Source of the DNA: Pseudomonadota bacterium
GTDB taxonomy: Bacteria; Bdellovibrionota; Bacteriovoracia; Bacteriovoracales; Bacteriovoracaceae
NCBI GenBank assembly: GCA_023432655.1
Contig: JAEYUK010000125.1
Coordinates: 1-8,879, forward strand
Reading direction: 5' to 3'
DNA: 8,879 nucleotides
A model generated the notes under the pieces. That model was not told the DNA's origin and did not search any database. It saw only the letters and a program-made list of their open reading frames with translations. How positions within the stretch are numbered: the first letter of the stretch is position 1; every line of letters starts with the position of its first letter. Both the position numbers and the translations under genes were made by a program. Shown one piece after another: positions 1 to 5,427 of this stretch.

Positions 1-24
1 AAATTGTGCTATGCTTAGGTAAGG

Positions 25-50
25 AATTAGTGCTAATTATTTCCTAATTA
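25..50. repeat. Direct and inverted CTAATTA-type repeats in the leader of the RNA-binding protein gene
   Basis: CTAATTA occurs at 33-39 and again at 44-50, exactly 11 bp apart, about one helical turn. An inverted partial copy, AATTAG at 25-30, faces the first copy across TG, giving AATTAG-TG-CTAATT (25-38). This spacing fits an operator or an AT-rich upstream element, but short AT-rich repeats also arise by chance. The rest of 1-126 shows no open frame or convincing -35/-10 pair, so the promoter may lie before the window. A weak 4-bp hairpin (GAGC-TGTT-GCTC, 73-84) is also present. Confidence 0.35.
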
Positions 51-113
51 CTTGTCGCTGTAAGTGTTCTTCGAGCTGTTGCTCATGATCCTCTGAAAGC
101 GCGTCCCTGGCCT

Positions 114-121
114 TAAGGAGG
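114..121 (+). promoter_or_regulatory. Strong Shine-Dalgarno of the RNA-binding protein gene
   Basis: TAAGGAGG at 114-121 lies five bases before ATG 127. It is the best ribosome binding site in the window and suggests high translation. CCTTAAGG (111-118) is palindromic and overlaps it. CCTC at 90-93 could pair with GAGG 118-121 and partly mask the site, but four base pairs is weak evidence. Confidence 0.8.
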
Positions 122-126
122 TTTTT

Positions 127-495
127 ATGGGTAACAAAATTTACGTTGGTAACTTACCTTTCTCAGCAACTAGCGACAGCCTGAACGAAATGTTCTCCAA
201 GTTTGGAACAGTCGATTCAGCAAAAATCGTTATGGACAGAGACACTGGTCGTTCAAAAGGCTTCGGCTTTGTTGAAATGTCTTCTGGTGACGAAGCTCAA
301 GCTGCTATCGAGAAACTAAACGGTTCAGACATGGGTGGTCGTTCACTCGTTGTTAACGAAGCACGTCCAATGGAACCACGCACTGGCGGCGGTTTCGGTG
401 GTGGTCGCGGTGGAGACCGTGGCGGCCGTTCTGGCGGTTTCGGTGGTGGCCGTGGTGGCGATCGCGGTGGTGACCGTGGTGGAAACCGTTGGTAA
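127..495 (+). CDS. RRM-domain RNA-binding protein with glycine/arginine-rich (RGG) tail
   Basis: This 122-residue protein probably binds single-stranded RNA in the cytoplasm. One RRM fills residues about 4-80: RNP2 is IYVGNL (5-10) and RNP1 is KGFGFVEM (44-51), both with the aromatic residues that stack on bases. Residues 87-122 form a low-complexity Gly/Arg/Asp tail in which the 13-residue unit GGFGGGRGGDRGG occurs twice (88-100 and 103-115), ending in NRW. Bacterial proteins of this design (the cyanobacterial Rbp type and proteobacterial relatives) are often cold-induced and abundant; that regulation is known for relatives and is not shown here. The strong Shine-Dalgarno, GGT/CGT-rich codons and a dedicated terminator fit a highly expressed single-gene unit. 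The start at 127 is fixed by the Shine-Dalgarno and the position of RNP2. Confidence 0.95.
   Translation: MGNKIYVGNLPFSATSDSLNEMFSKFGTVDSAKIVMDRDTGRSKGFGFVEMSSGDEAQAAIEKLNGSDMGGRSLVVNEARPMEPRTGGGFGGGRGGDRGGRSGGFGGGRGGDRGGDRGGNRW
388..471 (+). repeat. 39-bp coding repeat in the RGG tail
   Basis: Bases 388-426 and 433-471 both encode GGFGGGRGGDRGG, with a 45-bp offset. The two copies differ at several third codon positions (for example GGT/GGC and CGC/CGT), while the protein unit is identical. This indicates an internal duplication that has either aged under protein-level selection or been assembled by repeated slippage. Confidence 0.8.
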
Positions 496-502
496 TCCCA
501 AC

Positions 503-520
503 TTTCAATTTTGATTGAAA
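503..520 (+). other. AT-rich hairpin preceding the terminator
   Basis: TTTCAAT (503-509) and ATTGAAA (514-520) are perfect inverted copies around TTTG, starting eight bases after the stop codon. There is no T tract behind it, so it is not a terminator itself. It may stabilise the 3' end of the message next to the following hairpin. Confidence 0.5.
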
Positions 521-522
521 CG

Positions 523-551
523 AAGGCCCTCGCAAGAGGGCCTTTTTTTTT
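523..551 (+). terminator. Rho-independent terminator of the RNA-binding protein gene
   Basis: AAGGCCCTC (523-531) pairs perfectly with GAGGGCCTT (536-544) around a GCAA tetraloop of the stable GNRA type, followed by an unbroken T run to 551. The nine-pair GC-rich stem plus T tract is textbook. It isolates the RNA-binding gene from corA, whose start codon is only 13 bases further on. Confidence 0.95.
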
Positions 552-564
552 GTAGCGTTATATT

Positions 565-1479
565 ATGATTAGTGAGGATCTGGCCCCCCACAAAAATTTC
601 GAATGGTACGACATCCTGGATCCACGGCAGGAAGACTTCCAAACTCTTACCAATAAGTTTCATATTCCTGAGCTTTTGGTACTCGATACTGAAAAGCCTG
701 AACATTTACCTAAGTACGAAACAACCGCTGAAGGACATTTTTTTATTCTTCGGAGTTTTGATTCTAATAGTTCCTTTAAAGGAGCGACTCTTCGAGGGCT
801 GACCCGAAAATTGACGTTATTGATTAGCGGAAATCGTCTAGTGACGATCCGCCGAGTGAAACTCGATTATATTGAAGAATTTATTAAGCGGTCCCAGGAT
901 AAAAAGACCAGGTCACTTCAACATTTGGTCTATGACCTCATTTTGGAAATCATTAAAAGTTACGAAACTCCGCTGGTAAAACTTCAAGACCAGTATGCCT
1001 TTTTCGAGAAAGAGATTCTTTCTCGAAATCAAGCGCGTCTCGATACCAGAAGGATTTATCATTTTCGAAGGCAGTCTTTCGTTATCAAAAGAATATTAGC
1101 GCAAATTGGGGAGACGCTGACTCATTCAAAAGATTTTTGGGAACACCATCAATCCCTTCTACAGGATTTAAAAGAAAACTTAAAACTCATTTATTTTCAA
1201 CTCGAGGATATCTCAAAAAACTTTGATCATCTGTTTCAACTTCACATCGCTCTTAATGATCAACGGGCCAATGAAGTGATGAAAGTCTTAACCGTTTTTT
1301 CGACTATCTTCTTGCCGCTCAATTTCCTCGCTTCATTTTATGGAATGAATTTCACCATGATTCCAGGATTAAAATCCTGGGCAGCGCTTACTCTTCTTAT
1401 CATTTTCATGATAGTTTTGATTATCATTGGTATTTGGTATTTTAAGAAGAAAGGTTGGTTTAATACCTACCTGGAGTGA
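565..1479 (+). CDS. corA: CorA-family magnesium (divalent cation) channel
   Basis: This 304-residue inner-membrane protein would carry Mg2+ (possibly also Co2+ or Ni2+) into the cell as a pentamer. Residues 1 to about 235 form the cytoplasmic funnel domain, ending in the long stalk helix. The family signature sits at 238-262: MKVLTVFSTIFLPLNFLASFYGMNF, given here by its key parts MK (239-240), IFLPLNF (248-254) and the selectivity motif GMN (260-262). Helix 1 is about 242-258 and helix 2 about 273-293, followed by a Lys-rich end (KKKGW). GMN distinguishes it from zinc exporters of the ZntB type. ATG 565 is the only reasonable start, since the next Met is residue 239 and an in-frame TAG sits at 553-555. 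No Shine-Dalgarno precedes it. It is nearly fused to the HD gene downstream (two-base gap), suggesting co-translation. The substrate cannot be settled from sequence. Confidence 0.92.
   Translation: MISEDLAPHKNFEWYDILDPRQEDFQTLTNKFHIPELLVLDTEKPEHLPKYETTAEGHFFILRSFDSNSSFKGATLRGLTRKLTLLISGNRLVTIRRVKLDYIEEFIKRSQDKKTRSLQHLVYDLILEIIKSYETPLVKLQDQYAFFEKEILSRNQARLDTRRIYHFRRQSFVIKRILAQIGETLTHSKDFWEHHQSLLQDLKENLKLIYFQLEDISKNFDHLFQLHIALNDQRANEVMKVLTVFSTIFLPLNFLASFYGMNFTMIPGLKSWAALTLLIIFMIVLIIIGIWYFKKKGWFNTYLE
1363..1380 (+). repeat. Perfect inverted repeat inside corA
   Basis: CCAGGATT (1363-1370) and AATCCTGG (1373-1380) are perfect inverted copies separated by AA. The site encodes PGLKSW in the external loop just after GMN. 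It could form a hairpin in the mRNA, but about one arm pair of this length is expected by chance in a window of this size. Confidence 0.4.
1473..1476 (+). promoter_or_regulatory. Shine-Dalgarno choosing ATG 1482 for the HD gene
   Basis: GGAG at 1473-1476 ends five bases before ATG 1482 and overlaps the last codon and stop of corA (TGA 1477-1479). A GTG at 1476 is in frame but uses the last base of this site and has no ribosome binding site of its own. ATG 1482 is therefore preferred, with translation likely coupled to corA. Confidence 0.7.
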
Positions 1480-1481
1480 AA

Positions 1482-2105
1482 ATGGAAAAAATTCAAAAAC
1501 TCATTTCTCTGGTGAAGCCTTACTATCACTCCCCTGATCCCGCTCATGATTGGGCGCACATTGGTCGAGTCGCAAAAACCGCACAGGAACTCGCAAAAGA
1601 TCAAATGGTTGATCTAAACTGTGTTCTGGCAGCAGTTTACTGTCACGACCTCATTAATCTTCCTAAGGATCATCCGGATAGAAAGAAGGCTTCCACACTT
1701 TCGGCCGAAGAAGCTCGTCCTCTTCTTAAAGACTCTGGTTTTAAAGAGGAAGAGATCACTCTTATTTCACAAGCTGTCATTGAACACAGCTTTTCTAAAG
1801 GATTGAAACCATCTTCATTAGTTGCGCAAATTCTTCAAGATGCTGATCGTCTAGATGCTTTAGGGGCCATCGGAATTCTTCGGTGTGCAGCGGTTAACAC
1901 TCAGATGCAATCGACTTTCTACGATCCCTTCGATCCCATAGCTGAAGAGCGGGAACTGGATGATTCAAAATTCATGCTGGATCACTATTATGTGAAGCTT
2001 TTTAAATTGCCCGAACTCATGAATACTTCCCGGGGGAAGGAACTCGCTTTAATGCGGGTGGAATTTATGAAGAGCTTTGTTAAGCAGCTTCTTTCAGAAC
2101 GGTAA
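1482..2105 (+). CDS. HD-domain phosphohydrolase (YpgQ/YedJ-like)
   Basis: This 207-residue soluble protein is of the metal-dependent HD superfamily, which hydrolyses phosphate esters, often of nucleotides. The metal-binding pattern is clear: HDWAHIGRV (22-30) supplies His26, CHD (54-56) supplies His55 and Asp56, EHS (101-103) supplies an extra His, and ADRLDALGAIGI (121-132) supplies Asp122. The combination HDxxHIxRV ... ADRLDALGAIGI is typical of the YpgQ/YedJ branch, where B. subtilis YpgQ is known to act on nucleoside triphosphates; the same activity here is inference. Length matches that branch. It lacks the RelA/SpoT or HD-GYP (HHExxDGxGYP) features, so a (p)ppGpp or cyclic-di-GMP role is unlikely. 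It starts two bases after corA, so the two are probably one transcript. Its last 26 bp overlap the end of the convergent MFS gene. Confidence 0.87.
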   Translation: MEKIQKLISLVKPYYHSPDPAHDWAHIGRVAKTAQELAKDQMVDLNCVLAAVYCHDLINLPKDHPDRKKASTLSAEEARPLLKDSGFKEEEITLISQAVIEHSFSKGLKPSSLVAQILQDADRLDALGAIGILRCAAVNTQMQSTFYDPFDPIAEERELDDSKFMLDHYYVKLFKLPELMNTSRGKELALMRVEFMKSFVKQLLSER

Positions 2106-3333
2106 CAACTTCTTCTTCCTCGCGCGAGACAGAATCTTTTTTAAAGTAGTAGTAATAAAGAGCTACCGCTAACCCGTAACAGGCCCCCGAAATATAGAAA
2201 GTAGGTCCGAAGGAATACTTCTCGATAAGCACTCCGCCGAGACGAGTGCTGGCCGTATAGACAAGGTGATAAAAAAATAAGATTACTGCCGAAGCAAAAA
2301 CACATTCTTTCTCCCTCACTCTTTCCATCTCAAACATGCTGGTAATAGGACTCGACATATTCATCAGCATCCCGCGCATAAAAAAACAGCCCAAGACCAG
2401 TGAAATATTTCCTGTGAGTCCCATTCCCACCATAAAAGGAATTGAGAATAATGAGGTCAATAAAATGAACCTTAACTGAGTTGTTTTTTTAATGATCACT
2501 GGAGTGATGAAAACACCGACAAAAATAAAAAACTGAAGAAGCGCGTATGCAATCCCTATCATTTGAGTCGAAAGAAGAAATTTTTCTTTGAGATAGAGGT
2601 TGATAAAAGGAACCGTTAATCCTCCACCGAATGCAAAGCAAAGTTTTGGAAGAATGAGTTTTGAGAGGATATTCCAGTCCTTCTCTTTTAAGCCATCAAA
2701 AAAACGCTTTCTGACTTTAGGAATAGGAACCCGTTTAATTTTAGTAAAAAGCAGATTTGAGAGAAGCACCAGGCTTAGGGCACCCATGATTGAATAACGA
2801 AAGCCTTCAATCTTAGAAAGACCGGGAACGATCGCATGAATCATCTCTGGGAAGAAGCCACCAATAAAGTAGCCCACCATGAGTGCTGCCATATTGAGAG
2901 CAGAGTTCAGACTGAAAAGATAAACTCTTTCATCTGGTCTGGAGTTCCTCATATAAAAGGGCGAAACAGAAATATTAAACAGCGCCTGAAACATGCTCGC
3001 GAGAAGTCCGAAGGCAAAGAGCGAAGCTTCATCAATAAAAAAAATCTGCGTGAAGTAAAAGATGGAAGATAACAGAAGGCCTGTTACTACCAGATGTTTC
3101 ATATGAAATTTTTCAACAATCAACGCCACAGGTATGGCCATCACCGAAATACCTAATGAGGTAGTGGAGATCATCGTACCAATCGCAGACTCGCCATAAC
3201 CTAGTTCTTTCAAATAGAGGTTAAAAAGCAAAGCATAAATGGAAAGTCCCATTCCTTGAATGGCGTTACCAATCAAGAAGACTTTGTCGTTATTTGAAAG
3301 TTGTTGGAAGTGTGTGAAATAGGCCCTGACCAT
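2080..3333 (-). CDS. Major facilitator superfamily transporter, substrate unknown
   Basis: This 417-residue inner-membrane protein has 12 predicted helices in two bundles: about 17-43, 50-73, 80-99, 103-123, 140-160 and 178-197, then a basic cytoplasmic loop (198-222, KIKRVPIPKVRKR), then 223-247, 258-280, 286-305, 309-330, 344-366 and 376-397. The usual MFS motif A between helices 2 and 3 (GxLaDRxGR) is degenerate here (VEKFHMKH, 73-80). Residues RNSRPDER (129-136) before helix 5 resemble the charged motif of drug- and sugar-efflux members. Length and topology fit the family, but the substrate cannot be named; efflux is a guess. ATG 3333 is the first in-frame start after an in-frame stop (3343-3345). 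Its GGAG is only two bases away, so initiation may be weak. A 25-bp palindrome precedes it, and the divergent partner is the exported two-propeller protein. Confidence 0.88.
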   Translation of the reverse strand: MVRAYFTHFQQLSNNDKVFLIGNAIQGMGLSIYALLFNLYLKELGYGESAIGTMISTTSLGISVMAIPVALIVEKFHMKHLVVTGLLLSSIFYFTQIFFIDEASLFAFGLLASMFQALFNISVSPFYMRNSRPDERVYLFSLNSALNMAALMVGYFIGGFFPEMIHAIVPGLSKIEGFRYSIMGALSLVLLSNLLFTKIKRVPIPKVRKRFFDGLKEKDWNILSKLILPKLCFAFGGGLTVPFINLYLKEKFLLSTQMIGIAYALLQFFIFVGVFITPVIIKKTTQLRFILLTSLFSIPFMVGMGLTGNISLVLGCFFMRGMLMNMSSPITSMFEMERVREKECVFASAVILFFYHLVYTASTRLGGVLIEKYSFGPTFYISGACYGLAVALYYYYFKKDSVSREEEEVVTVLKEAA

Positions 3334-3345
3334 GACTCCATACTA

Positions 3346-3370
3346 GCTCTTATTTGAACCTAATAAGAGC
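3346..3370. promoter_or_regulatory. 25-bp perfect palindrome upstream of the MFS gene
   Basis: GCTCTTATT (3346-3354) and AATAAGAGC (3362-3370) are perfect nine-base inverted copies around a seven-base spacer. The element ends 12 bases before the MFS start on the - strand. It could be an operator for a dimeric repressor or an mRNA hairpin just upstream of the start region. No terminator-like T run follows the stem. Confidence 0.55.
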
Positions 3371-3379
3371 CGGCATTAC

Positions 3380-3408
3380 TTGCTTCCTTGCCCCGAGTCA
3401 AATAAATT
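3380..3408 (+). promoter_or_regulatory. Possible sigma70-type promoter for the two-propeller gene
   Basis: TTGCTT (3380-3385) and TAAATT (3403-3408) are separated by 17 bp. Both hexamers are imperfect. Transcription would begin near 3415, inside the palindrome at 3408-3427, leaving a leader of about 55 bases. On the other strand TTGACT (3401-3396) is a good -35 for the MFS gene, but no convincing -10 follows at the right distance. Confidence 0.35.
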
Positions 3409-3427
3409 TGTTTGATATACCAAACAA
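3408..3427. promoter_or_regulatory. 20-bp near-perfect palindrome (TTGTTTG-N6-CAAACAA), likely operator
   Basis: The arms TTGTTTG (3408-3414) and CAAACAA (3421-3427) match perfectly. The core ATATAC is also symmetric except for one A/C pair, so nine of ten base steps agree. It lies immediately downstream of the candidate -10 of the two-propeller gene, where a bound repressor would block transcription start. The regulator is not encoded in this window. Confidence 0.55.
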
Positions 3428-3455
3428 CGAAATATATGATGGTCGGACTTTATCG

Positions 3456-3461
3456 AAGGAG
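3456..3461 (+). promoter_or_regulatory. Shine-Dalgarno choosing ATG 3471 for the two-propeller gene
   Basis: AAGGAG (3456-3461) ends nine bases before ATG 3471, whose codons begin a classic signal peptide. The open frame continues upstream to 3354, but those 39 codons cross both palindromes and the candidate promoter and have no ribosome binding site. ATG 3471 is therefore the start. Confidence 0.85.
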
Positions 3462-3470
3462 ATCACCCAT

Positions 3471-5318
3471 ATGAAGCTTTTAGCACTTTTAGGTCTACTC
3501 GCCTCCGCCCCAACTCTAGCAGATTTTGTTTACATGAAAGAAGATTCACAGGGAAAGTCAGTCCAACTTCAAACTTCCAGTGGCAAGCTTACTACCATTA
3601 ACAACCAGGCAAACAAGCTTTGGGCCTTTTATCCGGATGTAACTCCGGACGGAAAAGAATTTATTTATACCGAAGGTGAGGGCCCTCAAAAGCTTCATCT
3701 GACTTATGTAAATAAAAAACAGAATCTGATTCAAAGATTTATACCAAGAGAACCGGGAATGCTTCTTCATCCAAAGTTTTCCAAAAACGGTCGCTTTATC
3801 TTCTACTCAGCTCCTGGCCCCAATGGGAAAAACACCATTTTCTTTTTTGAAAGAGAGGCCCTGATCCATTCACAAGGCGCAGGTCTTCAGGAGTACTCTC
3901 TGAGCTCAGCCAAGATGCTCGCCCCGGAGGATGAGGCCTACTTTCCTCGCCCTTCTTCCGACGGTAATTTTGTGATCTATCAACGTAATACCGATGGAAA
4001 AAAAGAAATCGTCTTATTTGACCGTGTAGAAAACACTAAGAAGGTTTTGACCGAAGGTATGTCACCGGCCTTATCGTTTGATGAAAGATTAATCGCTTTC
4101 ACTTCCAAAAGAGATGGAAACTGGAACGTTTATGTTCTGAACCGTGTAAGCGGCGAGATTACCAAAGTAACAAATGATCCTCATGACGAAATGGCACCGA
4201 CTTTCATGCCGGACAATACATTAGTTTTTGCCTCTAATAAAAGCGGACACTATCGCCTGTTTAAACTTGAAAACTCCAAATGGGTTTCACTCGTTGATGT
4301 GGCCGATGACGCAAAAGTGGATTTCTATTCTCCAAACTTTACAGGAGAAACAGAGTACAAACAAAAAGAACTTCCTTCATTCATCGGCAATGCTCGCTCG
4401 TCATTTGGAACTGTTTCCCATGAAGGAAAAATCTATATGGCCGGTGGCCACCAGGGTGCAGAACACACTTATCCACCAGAATCTTTCTCTGATCTATTTA
4501 TCGTCTTCGATACTGAAACGAACAAATGGACAGAACTCGCTCCAAGACCCCATCTGGCCCATGGCTATCAGCTGGCGGCTTATGGCAATTACATTTACGC
4601 CTTTGGTGGGTTTGCTTATTCCGCTGAACACAAACCTCGCTGGAAATCTCTTGCCTTCATTGATCGCTACGACATTAAGCTCAATAAATGGGAGACGAAC
4701 GGAAAATTGCATGCTCCTCGTTCATCAAACGTGGCAGTCAGAATCGAAGATAAGATTTATATCGCCGGAGGATGGGATAGCACTCCTAAGTTCTACAACG
4801 ATCCAGATGGAACCTTTCACGATTCTATTGAAGTATTTGATTTAAAGACGGAAACGATTTCCCTTGCCCCTTATAAACTTCCCCTAAAGCGCCGGGCCCT
4901 AACGGGTATTGAATACCAAGGAAAGTTTGTTTTAGTGGGTGGTATCAGTGAAGGAGCTTCTCACTTTGATCTTCTCGACAAAGTAACAGCAGTTGATCCG
5001 AAAGATGGTTCCATTACAGAGATGCAACCGCTTCCGTTTGCGACCTTCGCTCCCGCGGCAGAAATTTTAAATAATGAGCTTATGGTTTTTGGGGGAATGT
5101 ATAAAACAGGACCTATGAATTATGAGTACGTCTCTCACATCTACGCCCTTGATCTAAAAGTCAAAGACTGGAGACACACAGGACGCTATTTAAAGGAAAC
5201 AAAGGGCTTCTCCCAGGTTTTCCGTGTTGATGAAAAGACTTTGGGTGTTCTCGGTGGTCACCATTACACTCAAGGCATGGATACTCCGGTTAGTACTTTT
5301 GAAACTATAACCAAGTGA
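3471..5318 (+). CDS. Exported two-propeller protein: TolB-like (PD40) plus Kelch repeats
   Basis: This 615-residue protein is probably periplasmic or surface-exposed. Residues 1-17 are a Sec signal peptide (MKLLALLGLLASAPTLA, cut before Asp18). The first propeller (about 20-285) has five TolB/PD40-type strands: YPDVTPDGKEFIYT (54-67), HPKFSKNGRFIFYS (100-113), FPRPSSDGNFVIYQ (158-171), SPALSFDERLIAFTS (198-212) and APTFMPDNTLVFAS (242-255). The second (about 302-615) is a Kelch propeller with six Gly-Gly doublets, at 325, 379, 433, 490, 541 and 595, most followed by Trp or Tyr strands. No enzyme motif or lipobox is visible. Both folds usually bind proteins or glycans, so a binding or scaffolding role is a reasonable guess only. 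TolB itself lacks Kelch repeats, and no tol or pal genes are nearby. It diverges from an MFS transporter across a palindrome-rich control region. Confidence 0.88.
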   Translation: MKLLALLGLLASAPTLADFVYMKEDSQGKSVQLQTSSGKLTTINNQANKLWAFYPDVTPDGKEFIYTEGEGPQKLHLTYVNKKQNLIQRFIPREPGMLLHPKFSKNGRFIFYSAPGPNGKNTIFFFEREALIHSQGAGLQEYSLSSAKMLAPEDEAYFPRPSSDGNFVIYQRNTDGKKEIVLFDRVENTKKVLTEGMSPALSFDERLIAFTSKRDGNWNVYVLNRVSGEITKVTNDPHDEMAPTFMPDNTLVFASNKSGHYRLFKLENSKWVSLVDVADDAKVDFYSPNFTGETEYKQKELPSFIGNARSSFGTVSHEGKIYMAGGHQGAEHTYPPESFSDLFIVFDTETNKWTELAPRPHLAHGYQLAAYGNYIYAFGGFAYSAEHKPRWKSLAFIDRYDIKLNKWETNGKLHAPRSSNVAVRIEDKIYIAGGWDSTPKFYNDPDGTFHDSIEVFDLKTETISLAPYKLPLKRRALTGIEYQGKFVLVGGISEGASHFDLLDKVTAVDPKDGSITEMQPLPFATFAPAAEILNNELMVFGGMYKTGPMNYEYVSHIYALDLKVKDWRHTGRYLKETKGFSQVFRVDEKTLGVLGGHHYTQGMDTPVSTFETITK

Positions 5319-5326
5319 TACAATTG

Positions 5327-5364
5327 GGGGGTGTCTATTTATTAAACACCTCCTGTTATATTTT
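5327..5364 (+). terminator. Probable terminator after the two-propeller gene
   Basis: GGGGGTGT (5327-5334) pairs with ACACCTCC (5346-5353) with one G-U pair around an 11-base AT-rich loop, nine bases after the stop. The downstream run TGTTATATTTT is only partly T. Termination is likely but may be leaky. Confidence 0.6.
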
Positions 5365-5395
5365 CCAAAGCCTCCTTTAGAATCAAAATCCCTAA

Positions 5396-5413
5396 TAGAA
5401 TGACTCCATTCTA
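5396..5413 (+). promoter_or_regulatory. Hairpin or operator just upstream of the Shine-Dalgarno of the small exported protein
   Basis: TAGAATG (5396-5402) and CATTCTA (5407-5413) are perfect inverted copies around ACTC, ending three bases before AGGAG (5417-5421). TAGAAT also occurs at 5378-5383. Either copy resembles a -10 box, but neither has a good -35 at 17 bp. As RNA the hairpin could tune ribosome access; as DNA it could be an operator. Confidence 0.4.
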
Positions 5414-5416
5414 ATC

Positions 5417-5421
5417 AGGAG
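5417..5421 (+). promoter_or_regulatory. Shine-Dalgarno choosing ATG 5428
   Basis: AGGAG (5417-5421) ends six bases before ATG 5428. The frame also contains TTG at 5425, directly before this ATG, which would add one residue. ATG with the better spacing is preferred. Confidence 0.75.
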
Positions 5422-5427
5422 AATTTG

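Noticed and set aside
388..471. Possible CRISPR or intergenic repeat array
   Set aside because: The repeats are in-frame Gly/Arg codons of the RNA-binding protein, with no spacers of equal length and no cas genes nearby.
353..535. A His/Arg-rich open frame on - opposite the RGG tail
   Set aside because: It is the complement of the Gly/Arg repeat codons; its composition is fully explained by the repeat on the other strand.
2027..2040. CTTCCC-GG-GGGAAG inverted repeat in the HD gene
   Set aside because: Six-base arms inside a coding region are expected several times by chance and no T tract follows.
2120..2127. TCGCGCGA palindrome near the MFS 3' end
   Set aside because: An eight-base palindrome in coding sequence, with no repeat partner or context suggesting function.
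3354..3470. In-frame 39-codon extension upstream of the two-propeller gene
   Set aside because: It has no ribosome binding site, would place the signal peptide internally, and runs through both palindromes and the candidate promoter.
4228..4845. A 205-codon open frame on + in a different frame within the two-propeller gene
   Set aside because: It lies wholly inside a gene with clear PD40 and Kelch motifs, shows no domain of its own, and is low-quality protein sequence typical of a frame shadow.
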